This document shows, piece by piece, positions 1 through 9,658 of a stretch of 64,000 nt of DNA. The stretch spans positions 1,110 to 65,109 of the forward strand of contig WVZY01000023.1 in NCBI GenBank assembly GCA_011772205.1, in the 5' to 3' direction. The notes beneath the pieces are model-generated. The model searched no databases and had not been told where the DNA came from. It saw only the letters and a program-made list of their open reading frames with translations. The translations under genes and the position numbers were made by a program. Within the stretch, counting starts at the first letter, position 1. Each line of letters opens with the position of its first letter. The stretch is from Candidatus Latescibacterota bacterium. Its GTDB lineage: Bacteria; Krumholzibacteriota; Krumholzibacteriia; WVZY01.

Positions 1-469
1 TAATCGGTTCAAGCCCCGTCTCGTCCTGGGCTTCCAATTCGCTTTGCTCCGGTGTTCGGTTGGTGTTTCGGATGACTTCGAGGAGCTGATGATTTGCGAT
101 GGCATTCCGAGTCTCTCCATCCAGGATATCATCGAGACGAGTTTGTGCACCGCGTTCATCCCTAAGCCTCTGGAAATACAAAAGGGGGTCGCTGATTCTC
201 CAGCGGGCGTACATATCGACCCAGATGAACCGTTTGTCTTTCGTAGGCAGCTGGTTGGGATCCCCATCCCATTCCAAGAAACGTTTGTCGAAGCGGTGCA
301 CTTTTTGTATAAATGGGATCTTGAGCTTTAGACCCGGTGCGGTGATCGGGTCGCCGATAGGCTTGCCGAACTGGGTGATAATGACCTGCTCGGGCTCCTG
401 GACGACGTACAGGCTGCTGAAGAGCGCAATCACCAAGATGATAGCAATGACAATATATAAAATTTTCAT
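1..469 (-). CDS. hflC: HflC, FtsH protease modulator (3' end cut by window edge)
   Basis: About 156 codons are visible before the gene runs off the left edge. Translation begins with a single N-terminal membrane segment (residues about 3-21, starting MKILYIVIAII) followed by VVQEPEQVIITQFGKP and a band-7/SPFH fold, the typical HflC beginning. HflC and HflK form a membrane complex that surrounds FtsH and limits its proteolysis of membrane proteins. The start ATG at 467-469 is preceded by GGGAGCG. hflK lies 52 bp upstream on the same strand, the usual hflK-hflC order, so the two are probably co-transcribed. Only the C-terminal half is missing from view; nothing suggests a pseudogene. Confidence 0.9.
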   Translation of the reverse strand, partial: MKILYIVIAIILVIALFSSLYVVQEPEQVIITQFGKPIGDPITAPGLKLKIPFIQKVHRFDKRFLEWDGDPNQLPTKDKRFIWVDMYARWRISDPLLYFQRLRDERGAQTRLDDILDGETRNAIANHQLLEVIRNTNRTPEQSELEAQDETGLEPI

Positions 470-521
470 CAAACGCTCCCAATGCGGGGCTTATCGATTC
501 CCCATGTGAGCTGAGCTACTT

Positions 522-1529
522 CTACTTCTTCTCGCTTCTAGGTTCTCTTCTCCAGGTTTCCAAATTGAGCAACGGAAGCACGCTGTTTAGATCGTCGTCT
601 ACAATGATTTTTGCCGAGACACGAGGTAAAATTTCATTCAGCGTCTCGAGATAGATTCGCTTCCTCGTGATCTCCGGAGCCTTCCTATATTCCTCGAAAA
701 ATGCCACAAACCGGGCTGAATCTCCTCTGGCTCGATTCAAACGATCCAGCGCATATCCCTCAGCCTGGCGGATGGTTTGCTCGGCTTCTCCCCTCGCGCG
801 CGGGATCACCTTGTTGTATTCGGCCTGGGCCTGGTTGATGAGTCTTTCCTTTTCCTGCTGCGCTTCGTTGACATCGTTGAAGGAGGGCTTCACCGGATCG
901 GGCGGGTTCACATCCTGGAGCACCACCTGTTCCACCTTGATCCCCGTTTCGTATTGATCGCACAGATCTTGGAGCACCTGTGACACCAGATCGGCGACTT
1001 CCTGGCGGCCGATCGTCAGCACCTCGTTTACCGTGCGGTCACCCACGACCTCTCGCACGACCGCTTCCGACATGTCACGGAAGGTTATGCGGACGTTTCT
1101 AACGCGGAATAGATACTTGTAGGCATCGACGATCCGGTACTGCACCACCCACTCCACCACGGCCGCATTGAGATCGCCCGTCAGCATGAGCGACTCGGCT
1201 TCCCGCCCCCTCGTAGTGTACTGGCTCCTCACACCAGCAGAGACGGTCTGGAAGCCAAACTCCTCCTTGAGCTGACGCTGGATCGGGACTTTGGTCACCC
1301 TTTCGATGCCGAATGGGAATTTGAAGTGGAGCCCCGGCTCAGTGCTGCGTTGGAACTTGCCCAGCCGCAGCACGACACCGATCTCCTCCGGTCCAACTGT
1401 GTAAACACTGGAAATGATGAGTAAAAGAAGAATGAGACCGGGAATCCCCCAACGGAGCAATCCCCTGGGCGCGGAAGGTATCGGGATTTTCTTCAGATCG
1501 AACTGATCTCCAAACTCATCCCGAGGCAT
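522..1529 (-). CDS. hflK: HflK, FtsH protease modulator
   Basis: A 335-residue SPFH/band-7 protein: a short cytoplasmic N-terminus, one membrane helix (about residues 26-47), then YTVGPEEIGVVLRLGKF and an extended PHB domain with a long Glu/Arg/Ala-rich coiled-coil stretch (about 225-270). The C-terminus ends in basic residues. It partners HflC, encoded just downstream, in the complex that controls FtsH. E. coli HflK is longer (419 aa) mostly because of a Gly-rich N-terminal tail absent here. The start ATG at 1527-1529 is preceded by GGAG. Confidence 0.9.
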   Translation of the reverse strand: MPRDEFGDQFDLKKIPIPSAPRGLLRWGIPGLILLLLIISSVYTVGPEEIGVVLRLGKFQRSTEPGLHFKFPFGIERVTKVPIQRQLKEEFGFQTVSAGVRSQYTTRGREAESLMLTGDLNAAVVEWVVQYRIVDAYKYLFRVRNVRITFRDMSEAVVREVVGDRTVNEVLTIGRQEVADLVSQVLQDLCDQYETGIKVEQVVLQDVNPPDPVKPSFNDVNEAQQEKERLINQAQAEYNKVIPRARGEAEQTIRQAEGYALDRLNRARGDSARFVAFFEEYRKAPEITRKRIYLETLNEILPRVSAKIIVDDDLNSVLPLLNLETWRREPRSEKK

Positions 1530-1976
1530 CGAGCAATACTCCTATCATTCAAGGCTCAGACGGATTCGGAAAAAACGTACCATACTCGTACATGGATGCA
1601 AGAGATTTTTGAGCGATTCCGAAAAAAATCTTGCCAGCAGCGCCCACCTAACTATCGACACTCCCTGCAATCCTATCGATCCCGATACTGCTGGTATTGG
1701 GATCGTGCGCCCTGATCACACCTTCGTAAGCGCCTTTTTCAGCATGATTTAAATCCGTCTCGAATGCACCAGGCCGGCCTGTATGTGAGAGGGAGAGAAT
1801 TCGCCATCGCCCCGCAACGAGAGTGCGATGCGTCGTAAGGATAACAAATGCTGCCGGCAATCGAATTCCCGGCAGCCATTCATCAAAGGATCACACGAGG
1901 GATACGAAGCGACAATAACCGGAGCGCTGAGGAGCGGTTTGCCCTCGCGAACGGCTCATTTATGCTGCTGGAGCAA
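1530..1976. other. Intergenic region, no gene recognised
   Basis: No credible coding sequence. It separates hflK from the secreted protein gene upstream on the same strand and contains one hairpin listed separately. A short open frame at 1648-1860 has no Shine-Dalgarno site and no recognisable product. Confidence 0.6.
1850..1876 (-). terminator. Possible intrinsic terminator
   Basis: GCTGCCGG (1850-1857) and CCGGCAGC (1869-1876) form an 8-bp perfect stem with an 11-nt loop. On the minus strand it is followed by ATTTGTTAT, a weak U-rich tail. It lies about 100 bp past the stop codon of the secreted protein gene at 1977-2789. Confidence 0.45.
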
Positions 1977-2789
1977 TTATTTCAGCAGCGTTAGCTTCTT
2001 CGTAAAGACGCGATCGCCCGCTTTCAGACGGTAATAATAAACACCGCTGCTCGTTTGGGTGCCCTGGTCGTTTCTTCCATCCCACACTACCGTATGTTTA
2101 CCGAACTCCTTCCTCCCATTCAGGAGTGTTCTAACCCGCTGCCCCTTCACGTTGTAGATCGTCAGCAAAACGTTTGCGGGTTTAGCAAGAAAGAAAGAGA
2201 TGTTGGTGGATGGGTTGAACGGATTGGGATAGTTCTGATGCAGCGTTGTCTCCCGATACGGCACCTCAACCATAACGGTTGGTGAGAAAAACTCACCATC
2301 GCGATCCACCGCGCCGATTAAGTAAGTGTAGCTCAGACCCGGCCGGATGCGGTTGTCAACGTAACTGTTTCCCTTTTCTGCAGGAATGAGATCGCTGTTG
2401 AGGCGTTTGAACTCCTCCGATTCTCCCCTCGCCCGATACACGTTGAATCCCTCGAGCCCATCTGCGTGGCCGATCTCCCATTCGAGTTTTACCCCTTCCT
2501 CGGTGTACTCCACATCAAATGCGGCAATGACGACCGCCACGATGGTGGTATCCAGGAATCGATTCACAACATACTGGAATCCGATTTCGTGTACGGTGGA
2601 ACCGATGCTCATCACACCAATCACTCCTTCACCCACAGTGTCACCGAGACGAAGATTCGAGCCGCTGGAATATCCGCCCCCGCATCCGAGGACGTCGTGC
2701 GGGATGGTCATCTGGGCTCCGGCGGGCGGGGATACAAAGCAGGCGAGGGAAACGAAAACGAGCGTTAGAAGAGATCTTCTGGCAATCAT
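1977..2789 (-). CDS. Secreted protein with fibronectin-like segment and FlgD-like sorting tail
   Basis: 270 residues. Residues 1-25 are a signal peptide (MIARRSLLTLVFVSLACF, cleaved near PPAGAQ). The middle, about 85-180, resembles a fibronectin type III segment (VKLEWEIGHADGLEGFNVYRAR, here split by position rather than quoted in full). The last 85 residues form a FlgD-Ig-like / type IX-style sorting domain: QNYPNPFNPSTNISF, YNVKGQRVRTL, GVYYYRLKAGD and a final KKLTLLK. Such tails target proteins to the outer membrane or cell exterior in FCB bacteria. The N-terminal part (IPHDVLGCGGGYSSGSN) is a recurrent opening of such proteins. Substrate and role are unknown. Confidence 0.75.
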   Translation of the reverse strand: MIARRSLLTLVFVSLACFVSPPAGAQMTIPHDVLGCGGGYSSGSNLRLGDTVGEGVIGVMSIGSTVHEIGFQYVVNRFLDTTIVAVVIAAFDVEYTEEGVKLEWEIGHADGLEGFNVYRARGESEEFKRLNSDLIPAEKGNSYVDNRIRPGLSYTYLIGAVDRDGEFFSPTVMVEVPYRETTLHQNYPNPFNPSTNISFFLAKPANVLLTIYNVKGQRVRTLLNGRKEFGKHTVVWDGRNDQGTQTSSGVYYYRLKAGDRVFTKKLTLLK

Positions 2790-2923
2790 ATGCCTTAGCC
2801 TCCCTTTTTCGGTTTCTGAGTATAGCTAAGACGACAATTCCGTGCAAGCATCTATTTGATTTTCCCCCACATCCATCGGGACGAAGAGGCATCTCAAGGA
2901 ATAGCTTTACAACTTACTTCATG

Positions 2924-4111
2924 TCAACCCGCGATTCCGTATTTCTCGCCGATACGTTTGAAGGCCTCAATTGCTTTATCCAGATGCTCTTTTTCATGTG
3001 CGGCAGAGATTTGTACGCGGATGCGCGCCTGGCCCTTGGGCACAACTGGATAGCTGAAGCCAATGACGTAGATACCATCCTCGAGAAGATCGTGGGCCAT
3101 GTCGTGCGCGAGCTTGGCATCTCCCAGCATGATCGGAACGATCGGGTGCGTTCCCTCCTTGATATCGAATCCGGCTTCCGTCAATTGTCTTCTGAAATAC
3201 AGCGTGTTCTCTTTGAGCTTGTCGCGGAGTTCGGTTGTTTCAGCCAGGAGGTCAATAGCGGTCATTGCCGCATAGACGATCGATGGAGTGAGCGTATTCG
3301 AAAATAGATACGGGCGTGAGCGTTGGCGCAGAAACTCTACGATTTCACTCCGGCCGCTGGTGAATCCACCGGAAGCGCCGCCGAGAGCCTTGCCGAGCGT
3401 TGATGTGATCACATCTACCTTATCGATGACGTCGTGGTATTCCGGTGTCCCCCGTCCCGCCGGTCCAACAAAACCAGTTGCATGCGAGTCATCGACCATA
3501 ACGAGCGCGTCGTATCTTTCTGCGAGGCCGCATATTTCATCGAGCTTGGCGACGAATCCGTCCATGCTGAACACACCGTCGGTAGCGATCATTCTGGTTC
3601 GATACGCGGTGCATTCCTTCAATATCTCCTCGAGGTGCTGCATGTCGCTGTTGCGAAAGCGCTTCCGGTCCGCTTTGCACAACCTGATCCCATCGATGAT
3701 GCTCGCGTGGTTCAGCTCATCCGAGATCACTACATCTCCCTCCCCCAGAATCGCCTCGAAAAGTCCGCCGTTCGCATCGAAGCACGAGCTGTACAGTATG
3801 GTGTCCTCTGTGCCGAGGAACTCGGAGATTTTGGCTTCCAGCTTCTTGTGGATGTCCTGCGTCCCGCAAATGAAGCGGACGGATGACATTCCGTACCCCC
3901 AATCATCCAGCCCCCGGTGGGCTGCTTCGATAATTTTAGGATGTGATGACAGGCCCAGATAGTTGTTCGCGCAAAAATTGATCACCTCACCACTCTTGAT
4001 CTTGATCTCCGCCGCCTGCGGGCTCAAAATGATGCGCTCATCCTTGTACAAACCCGCTTCGCGGATAGAACTGATCTCACCCGTGAGTTTCTCTTTCAGT
4101 TCCCCGTACAT
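2924..4111 (-). CDS. kbl: 2-amino-3-ketobutyrate CoA ligase (glycine C-acetyltransferase)
   Basis: 395 residues from MYGELKEKL, close to E. coli Kbl (398). A PLP-dependent alpha-oxoamine synthase: [15 protein letters not shown] near the N-terminus, the [11 protein letters not shown] motif around the cofactor aspartate, and [14 protein letters not shown] carrying the PLP lysine. It cleaves 2-amino-3-oxobutanoate with CoA to glycine and acetyl-CoA, the second step of threonine breakdown. ATG at 4111 is chosen because GGAGGA sits 7 nt upstream; a longer frame to 4174 lacks both a site and conserved residues. The neighbouring dehydrogenase (4228-5388) is the expected first-step partner. Confidence 0.93.
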   Translation of the reverse strand: MYGELKEKLTGEISSIREAGLYKDERIILSPQAAEIKIKSGEVINFCANNYLGLSSHPKIIEAAHRGLDDWGYGMSSVRFICGTQDIHKKLEAKISEFLGTEDTILYSSCFDANGGLFEAILGEGDVVISDELNHASIIDGIRLCKADRKRFRNSDMQHLEEILKECTAYRTRMIATDGVFSMDGFVAKLDEICGLAERYDALVMVDDSHATGFVGPAGRGTPEYHDVIDKVDVITSTLGKALGGASGGFTSGRSEIVEFLRQRSRPYLFSNTLTPSIVYAAMTAIDLLAETTELRDKLKENTLYFRRQLTEAGFDIKEGTHPIVPIMLGDAKLAHDMAHDLLEDGIYVIGFSYPVVPKGQARIRVQISAAHEKEHLDKAIEAFKRIGEKYGIAG

Positions 4112-4227
4112 GCGCCATCCTCCTTCACTGAACTGGCGACCATGACTATAAGAACATTCACATGCTTGGTACAAAATGGGGATCCTTCACCCCGCATAAG
4201 CTCGATTTTGGATGTTGCAACATCATC

Positions 4228-5388
4228 CTACCACTGGATGATCACCTTAGGGTGTGAAAGGATCCTTTGCTCGAAATCTTTGAGGTCGTAATCGTCGATA
4301 TGAACGATTGTATCTTTTCCCTTGCTCAAGATCACGTTGTAGATCTTTTCCTGAATATGATTTTCTTTTGATTCGAGAAGGTTTGTTGCCGTGTCCCATG
4401 TTTGGAAAATCCTCCGGCCGATAACGCTGTGGAGGGTAATCCCTCGGACGATTACCCGTGAGAAGTCCTGGATAGTGAAGTTGCCGCCTTTGAGGCCAAA
4501 AAGTATCACGTCCCCCCCTCTTCTCACCGACTGGATCGCATTGTTAACAGAGGAATTGTACCCTGCCATCTCGAGCGCGACATCGACGCCGTCGCCGCCG
4601 AAGTCGTGAACGGCTTCCACGATGTCCCCATCGGCTCGAAAGGTCTCCTTGCCCGGATTGAAGCGAACGATCTCGTCCACGCCGAGCTTTTCGGCCATAT
4701 CGGCGTTTTGATCGTTCGGTTCAACGCCGATGATTTTCGAAGCACCGAGAGCTCGGGCAACCAGAATAGTAAAGAGCCCGATTGTCCCGCATCCAAAAAT
4801 GGCAACGCTCTTTCCCCTGAGATCCACCTTGGTGCAGGCGTGGACGGCGTTTCCGAAGGGCTCCTGAAGACACGCGACCTTTTTCCGAATCTTCTTCGGA
4901 TTGGTGCGCCACAAAACTTCCGCAGGCAGCTTGATATACTCGGCAAAACACCCGTCCACGGTAATACCTATAATTTGCTCATCGCTGCACACATGTGTGT
5001 CGCCGATCAGACACTGGCGGCATTTTCCGCAGACGATGTGGGACTCCGTCGATACGATGTCCTTTGGTCCATATCCGTATCTGGCGCTGGCAACCGATCC
5101 CGTCTCGACTATCTCGCCCAGCAATTCGTGCCCTATGACCCGCACCGTCTTCCTCTCCGCCTTCAGCGAACTATAGATCATCCCTTTGAAAGAGTTTCGA
5201 AACCAAATCCCGCGATCGGATCCGCAGAATCCCGCATAAATCACCTTCACAATTACCCTTCCCGCATCCAGCGGATCTCGTGCTTCATCGAGCACCGGCT
5301 TCGCCGTCTCGGCTTTTCTAAGACCCTTTGACTTTTCCCACACGTCTCTCGACTTGTCATACACCAGCGCCCACATTTCATCCTGCAT
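4228..5388 (-). CDS. Zinc-dependent dehydrogenase, probable threonine 3-dehydrogenase role
   Basis: 386 residues, medium-chain Zn dehydrogenase. Seen: catalytic-zinc region (YAGFCGSDRGIW, IGHELLGEIVETG), a structural zinc loop CGKCRQCLIGDTHVC, and a nucleotide-binding GCGTIGLFTI. The enzyme has extra sequence at the N-terminus and before the HE motif compared with Tdh (341 aa), so it is not a plain Tdh orthologue. Its position directly upstream of kbl in the same direction (116 bp) argues that it oxidises L-threonine to 2-amino-3-oxobutanoate with NAD; this is inference. Another polyol or alcohol is possible. Start could also be the ATG four codons later. Confidence 0.75.
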   Translation of the reverse strand: MQDEMWALVYDKSRDVWEKSKGLRKAETAKPVLDEARDPLDAGRVIVKVIYAGFCGSDRGIWFRNSFKGMIYSSLKAERKTVRVIGHELLGEIVETGSVASARYGYGPKDIVSTESHIVCGKCRQCLIGDTHVCSDEQIIGITVDGCFAEYIKLPAEVLWRTNPKKIRKKVACLQEPFGNAVHACTKVDLRGKSVAIFGCGTIGLFTILVARALGASKIIGVEPNDQNADMAEKLGVDEIVRFNPGKETFRADGDIVEAVHDFGGDGVDVALEMAGYNSSVNNAIQSVRRGGDVILFGLKGGNFTIQDFSRVIVRGITLHSVIGRRIFQTWDTATNLLESKENHIQEKIYNVILSKGKDTIVHIDDYDLKDFEQRILSHPKVIIQW

Positions 5389-5454
5389 GATGCCGCCCTT
5401 TCCTATTCGCCATTCAATCCAAGGGAATTATTTTTTGAAAACTCGCTACGCCGT

Positions 5455-6777
5455 TTAGGCCGCGACAGCGGATCCGTACAGCGTCCCTCCTTTGGCCCTT
5501 TCGATTCGAACATCCACCAACTCACCAAGCGCCAATCCGTTCTTGGGAAAGATCGCGTTCTTGAACCCATCGGTGCGTCCGACGGCGAGGGACTTATCCC
5601 TTATCGAAGAATCTTCGACGAGAACTTCGAGCGTGCGCCCAACGAACTGCTGGTTGATTTCACCGGTGATCCTCTTCTGGAGCTCTACGAGTCGAACGAT
5701 TCTTTCGGTTTTCTTCTCGGCTGGGACGTCGTCCTTGAAATGCTTTGCCGCGTGTGTTCCTTTTCTCTCCGAATACTTGAATATGAATGCCGCATCGAAG
5801 CGGATCCGTTCCATCGCATGGAAGGTATCTTCATATTCATCATCGGTCTCAGTGGGGAAACCAACGATTACATCCGTCGTGAGGGAGATTTCAGGAATAC
5901 CTTTTCTTATTTTTTGGACGAGATCTTCGAAGGATTCGATCGTGCAGGTTCTTTTCATCAAGTCGAGCACCCGGTTATTCCCCGCTTGGAGGGGGAGGTG
6001 AATGTGTCCGCAAACTTTCGGGTGCTCTGCAATGACGCGGACGAGCGCGTCAGGGAAATCTTTCGGATGGGGTGAAGTGAACCGGACACGGTAGATGTCG
6101 GGAACGTCCGCTACCATTTTCACGAGGTCGGCAAATCCGTACTTATCGTAGCTGTATGAGTTTACATTCTGTCCGAGGAGCGTGACCTGCCGGTAGCCTT
6201 CCTTTGCCAGGGCGTTGACTTCCTCTACGACACCAAACGGATCGCGGCTCCGCTCCCGGCCCCGCGTGTACGGAACGACACAAAATGTGCACATATTGTC
6301 GCACCCCCGCATTACCGCAACCCACGCGTTGACACCCCCGCTTCTCAAAGGATTGACCCCGGTGTAGGCCTCTTTCCTCGAAAGTCTGAGCGCTGCTCCC
6401 TTCTCGCCACCGATCCTCGCACGTTCGATCAAACGGGGAAGCTCACGGTAGCTGTCCGGTCCGGCAATGAAATCGATCTCCTCGTGACTGTCCAGCAATG
6501 TATCTTTCAGGTTCTGCGCCATACAGCCGAGGATCCCAATTGTGAGGGAATTCTGCTTCATCGCCTTCAATCGCTTGAGCTCCTGGAGCCTTCCATAGAT
6601 CCGGAGATGGGCGTGCTCGCGAACGGCGCAGGTATTCAAAAGAATCACATCCGCTTCACGTTCGGACGGCGTAATAGCATAGCCTTTGTTCGCCACGATG
6701 GATGCGACGAGCTCGCTGTCGTATTCATTCATCTGGCAGCCGTACGTTTCGATGTATATGTTGAGATCTTTCGTCAT
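5455..6777 (-). CDS. miaB: tRNA-2-methylthio-N6-dimethylallyladenosine synthase
   Basis: 440 residues. N-terminal UPF0004 domain starting IYIETYGCQMNEYDSE with the three cluster cysteines, radical SAM domain with CDNMCTFCVVPYTRGRERS (CxxxCxxC), and a C-terminal TRAM domain ending about residue 438. It adds a methylthio group at C2 of i6A37 in tRNAs reading UNN codons. The start ATG at 6777 overlaps the mtaB stop as ATGA, with GAGG six nt before it; an ATG two codons earlier is possible. Translation is therefore likely coupled to mtaB. Confidence 0.93.
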   Translation of the reverse strand: MTKDLNIYIETYGCQMNEYDSELVASIVANKGYAITPSEREADVILLNTCAVREHAHLRIYGRLQELKRLKAMKQNSLTIGILGCMAQNLKDTLLDSHEEIDFIAGPDSYRELPRLIERARIGGEKGAALRLSRKEAYTGVNPLRSGGVNAWVAVMRGCDNMCTFCVVPYTRGRERSRDPFGVVEEVNALAKEGYRQVTLLGQNVNSYSYDKYGFADLVKMVADVPDIYRVRFTSPHPKDFPDALVRVIAEHPKVCGHIHLPLQAGNNRVLDLMKRTCTIESFEDLVQKIRKGIPEISLTTDVIVGFPTETDDEYEDTFHAMERIRFDAAFIFKYSERKGTHAAKHFKDDVPAEKKTERIVRLVELQKRITGEINQQFVGRTLEVLVEDSSIRDKSLAVGRTDGFKNAIFPKNGLALGELVDVRIERAKGGTLYGSAVAA

Positions 6778-8123
6778 CCGCATCCTCTTTTCACGCCGGA
6801 GCTGTGCGACTCCACTTCAATCATTTCACCGACGGCCAGAATAGATGATTTTGGTGCTGCCTGTTCGATCCTGGATATTCTCACTGTAGCCAGCCGATTC
6901 GACAGATCCAACGGCGTGTCCACACCCACTTTTACATAGTTGCCGGAAAAGCCAACGAAGAGCCCGTTGGACTCTCGTTCTTCGAACAGCACGTTGAGCG
7001 TCCTCGCTTGCTGGGCTTCGTAGTATGCCTGCTTCTTTTTATCCGCTATATCGTGCATCGCAGCGCTTCGACGGGTAATCTCCCGCGCCGGCACCTTTTC
7101 CTTGATGGAATAGGCGGCCGTCCGCCGCCTTGCCGAAAAACTGAACACGTGGATATGGGTGAACGGGATCTCTTCCACCAGCTCGCACGACCTTTGGAAC
7201 GCACTTTCACTTTCCCCTGGAAATCCGACCATGATATCGGTCCCCAATCCCACGTTTGGAACACGCTTGATAATATCACGAATGAAAGCGACGTATTCGC
7301 TCACCCGGTACTTTCTCCGCATTCGCAACAACACCTCGTCATCTCCGCTCTGGGCGGGGATATGAAAATAAGGGCAGAGCTTTTGGCCTTCCGCCATCAT
7401 GTCGATGAGCGTTCCCTCGACGGTTGTCGGCTCGATCGAACTCAAACGGATTCTCTCGAGCCCTTCGAGGTTGGAGAGCGCCTCGACCAGATCGGCCAGC
7501 CCGCGACCGCCGTCCCAATACGTTCCCATATTGATGCCGGTCAGGATGAGCTCCCTATGGCCGAACGAAACCAGGTCGCAGGCTTCCCTCACAACATCAT
7601 CGAAATCCCGGCTCCGCGCAGGGCCGCGGCTTCGCGGGATGATGCAATACGAACAGACAAAGTCACAGCCTTCTTGAATTTTCAGATTCGCCCTCGTGTG
7701 GAAAGGATAATACCCCGCACCGGGCACGGAGAACCGCTCCTTGACCGTCCGTTCGCGAACGACCACCGCCTCCGGTAGTTTTACCGGCGAAGCGACGATC
7801 TCCGGCAACCGGAGCTTGTCCGCCGTTCCCACGATGTAGTCCACTCCCCCGATATTGCGAAGCGCTTCCACGTCCGTTTGGGCGTAACAGCCAACCGTTG
7901 CCACGCATACATCCGGATTTTTCCTCAGTATCGAACGGACTTTGCGCCGGCATTTCGATGTGGCCTGTGAGGTAAGCGAGCACGTGTTGATGACGCACAG
8001 ATCGGCCGCGGCTGTATCCTCCACGATTTCAAAGCCCTTTTGGAGGAAGCCTCTATGGAGCGATGCCGTCTCCGATTGATTGAGCCGGCATCCGAGTGTT
8101 TCGAATGCAACTTTGTACTTCAT
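6774..8123 (-). CDS. mtaB: tRNA t6A37 C2-methylthiotransferase
   Basis: 449 residues, same three-domain family as MiaB but of the MtaB type: start MKYKVAFETLGCRLNQSET (GCRLNQ is the MtaB-typical form), radical SAM motif CDFVCSYCIIPRSRGPARS, and a C-terminal TRAM region. It converts t6A37 to ms2t6A37 in ANN-decoding tRNAs. Its stop overlaps the miaB start (ATGA), so the two tRNA-37 methylthiotransferases form a tight pair. No strong Shine-Dalgarno site is seen before the ATG at 8123. Confidence 0.9.
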   Translation of the reverse strand: MKYKVAFETLGCRLNQSETASLHRGFLQKGFEIVEDTAAADLCVINTCSLTSQATSKCRRKVRSILRKNPDVCVATVGCYAQTDVEALRNIGGVDYIVGTADKLRLPEIVASPVKLPEAVVVRERTVKERFSVPGAGYYPFHTRANLKIQEGCDFVCSYCIIPRSRGPARSRDFDDVVREACDLVSFGHRELILTGINMGTYWDGGRGLADLVEALSNLEGLERIRLSSIEPTTVEGTLIDMMAEGQKLCPYFHIPAQSGDDEVLLRMRRKYRVSEYVAFIRDIIKRVPNVGLGTDIMVGFPGESESAFQRSCELVEEIPFTHIHVFSFSARRRTAAYSIKEKVPAREITRRSAAMHDIADKKKQAYYEAQQARTLNVLFEERESNGLFVGFSGNYVKVGVDTPLDLSNRLATVRISRIEQAAPKSSILAVGEMIEVESHSSGVKRGCG

Positions 8124-8355
8124 CGGCCCGATACAAGCAAGAGTTGAGGGAGAACTCGCTACCCCGTATACGGTTCTCAGCGTCGTTAGTATAACTCTTT
8201 GAATCCAAAAAGATTTCTATAGGATTCCTGTTTCCACCGGATCGCGAACTCATTAACTATAACAGAACCAAGGTCGAAAAAAAAGCGGTACGAATGGGTG
8301 GGCTGGCTTGGGTTCACTCGGAGTTATCGGGGTGGTGCGCTGGATGGTGAGCGAT

Positions 8356-9402
8356 TTAAGCAGCGAAGTGGTCCCACCCCTTGGCGGAAAATGATGTCCT
8401 GCGACGATCCGCGGTTAGGAGCTCATACCGGCCCTTTCGTTTTGTGAACTTGCCGACCACCCGAGCCGGTTTCTTGAGTGTCGCTTGGAGGCGGCCGGCG
8501 ATTTTTTCGGCCTTTTCCTCGGCAACGCTCAGGATAAGCGCATAGTCTTCTCCGCCTTCGAGCGCCCACTCGATTGTATCCTCGCGACGTTCTTTGCAGA
8601 ACCGCTGGAGTGAACGCGCAATGGGAAGCTCCGGGGCATTGACTTCGCATCCAGCTCCACTTCGCTCACAAATATGGATCACATCGGTCGAGAAACCATC
8701 GCTCACATCGATGGCTCCGTGGATAGCGGGATTGTCACTCAGCAGCTCCGCCACCTCCAGGAGGGGTTGGGGCTTCTTGAACGCCCTGACGAGAGAAGCG
8801 TACCCAGCATGCCTGCTCCGGCTTTTTAGGAGCCTGAGACCCGCCCGGGCGCTGCCGAGCGTGCCCACGACTACAATCGCATCACGTCCGGGGCGACAAT
8901 TCCTGCGCCAGGCCCTGTTCTTGGAAGAGGATCCAATGAGCATGATATCGCAGATCAAATTCTTTTCGGTTTTCGAGATATTTCCACCGACAATAGCCGC
9001 CCCATACCGGCCAAGATGAGCTGCGACGCCTTTTTCGATTCCTTTTACATAGGCCGGGCTAAGGCGTGGTGGAATCGCCAGTGAAAGAAGCGCATAAAGC
9101 GGCCGTCCGCCCATTGCGGCCACATCGCTGAGGTTGACCGCGGCCAGCCTCCAGCCCAATTCGGGGCCGGAAAACCAGCTGCGCTTGAAGTGGATATCTT
9201 CGACCTGAATGTCGGTGGTCAGGATGAGATCACGCTTCGCATCGCCGCTCACCACTGCCGTATCATCGCCGACACCGAGAACAAGACCGGGGGGGCGATG
9301 CTTGTTCTTGGAGATCAAGCGTGTAAACAACTCGATGAGTTCACGCTCGCTTGGGCGTTTACGTCTTTGGGACTTGCTCAATTTGCCACGCTTCGTCTTC
9401 AT
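8356..9402 (-). CDS. thiL: Thiamine-monophosphate kinase
   Basis: 348 residues. Typical ThiL features: GVGDDTAVV near residue 45, TDIQVEDIHFKRSW, AVNLSDVAAMGGRP, GGNISKT, and AIDVSDGFSTD followed by EGGEDYALILS. It phosphorylates thiamine monophosphate to the active cofactor thiamine diphosphate, which the 2-oxoacid oxidoreductase encoded at 26-29 kb would need. The first 20 residues are an unusually basic extension (KTKRGKLSKSQRRKRPS); the Shine-Dalgarno site is weak, so the exact start is uncertain. No other thi gene is adjacent. Confidence 0.9.
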   Translation of the reverse strand: MKTKRGKLSKSQRRKRPSERELIELFTRLISKNKHRPPGLVLGVGDDTAVVSGDAKRDLILTTDIQVEDIHFKRSWFSGPELGWRLAAVNLSDVAAMGGRPLYALLSLAIPPRLSPAYVKGIEKGVAAHLGRYGAAIVGGNISKTEKNLICDIMLIGSSSKNRAWRRNCRPGRDAIVVVGTLGSARAGLRLLKSRSRHAGYASLVRAFKKPQPLLEVAELLSDNPAIHGAIDVSDGFSTDVIHICERSGAGCEVNAPELPIARSLQRFCKERREDTIEWALEGGEDYALILSVAEEKAEKIAGRLQATLKKPARVVGKFTKRKGRYELLTADRRRTSFSAKGWDHFAA

Positions 9403-9658
9403 TGCATCAATACCAACAGATCCTCCAACTGGCGCGATACCGATTGTGGATCACTCATGACTATATCTGATCTCGCATGCAATGTCGAATCTCTTTCCGA
9501 CAGGTATGAGCGTGCTGACACCTCCTTCTAAAAGGTTGAGCTCGACTTACGTAGGATTGGCTTTCGTTCATGCCGGCTCGATCTTGTAACTTTTTCCTGG
9601 CGCAAACGTATATCTTATTATTAAAGCCAAGCCTTTCACTATCCCCTAGGTGCCGATC

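Noticed and set aside
6-17. GGTTCAAGCCCC, resembling a tRNA T-loop
   Set aside because: It lies inside the hflC coding sequence and no acceptor or anticodon stem is present around it.
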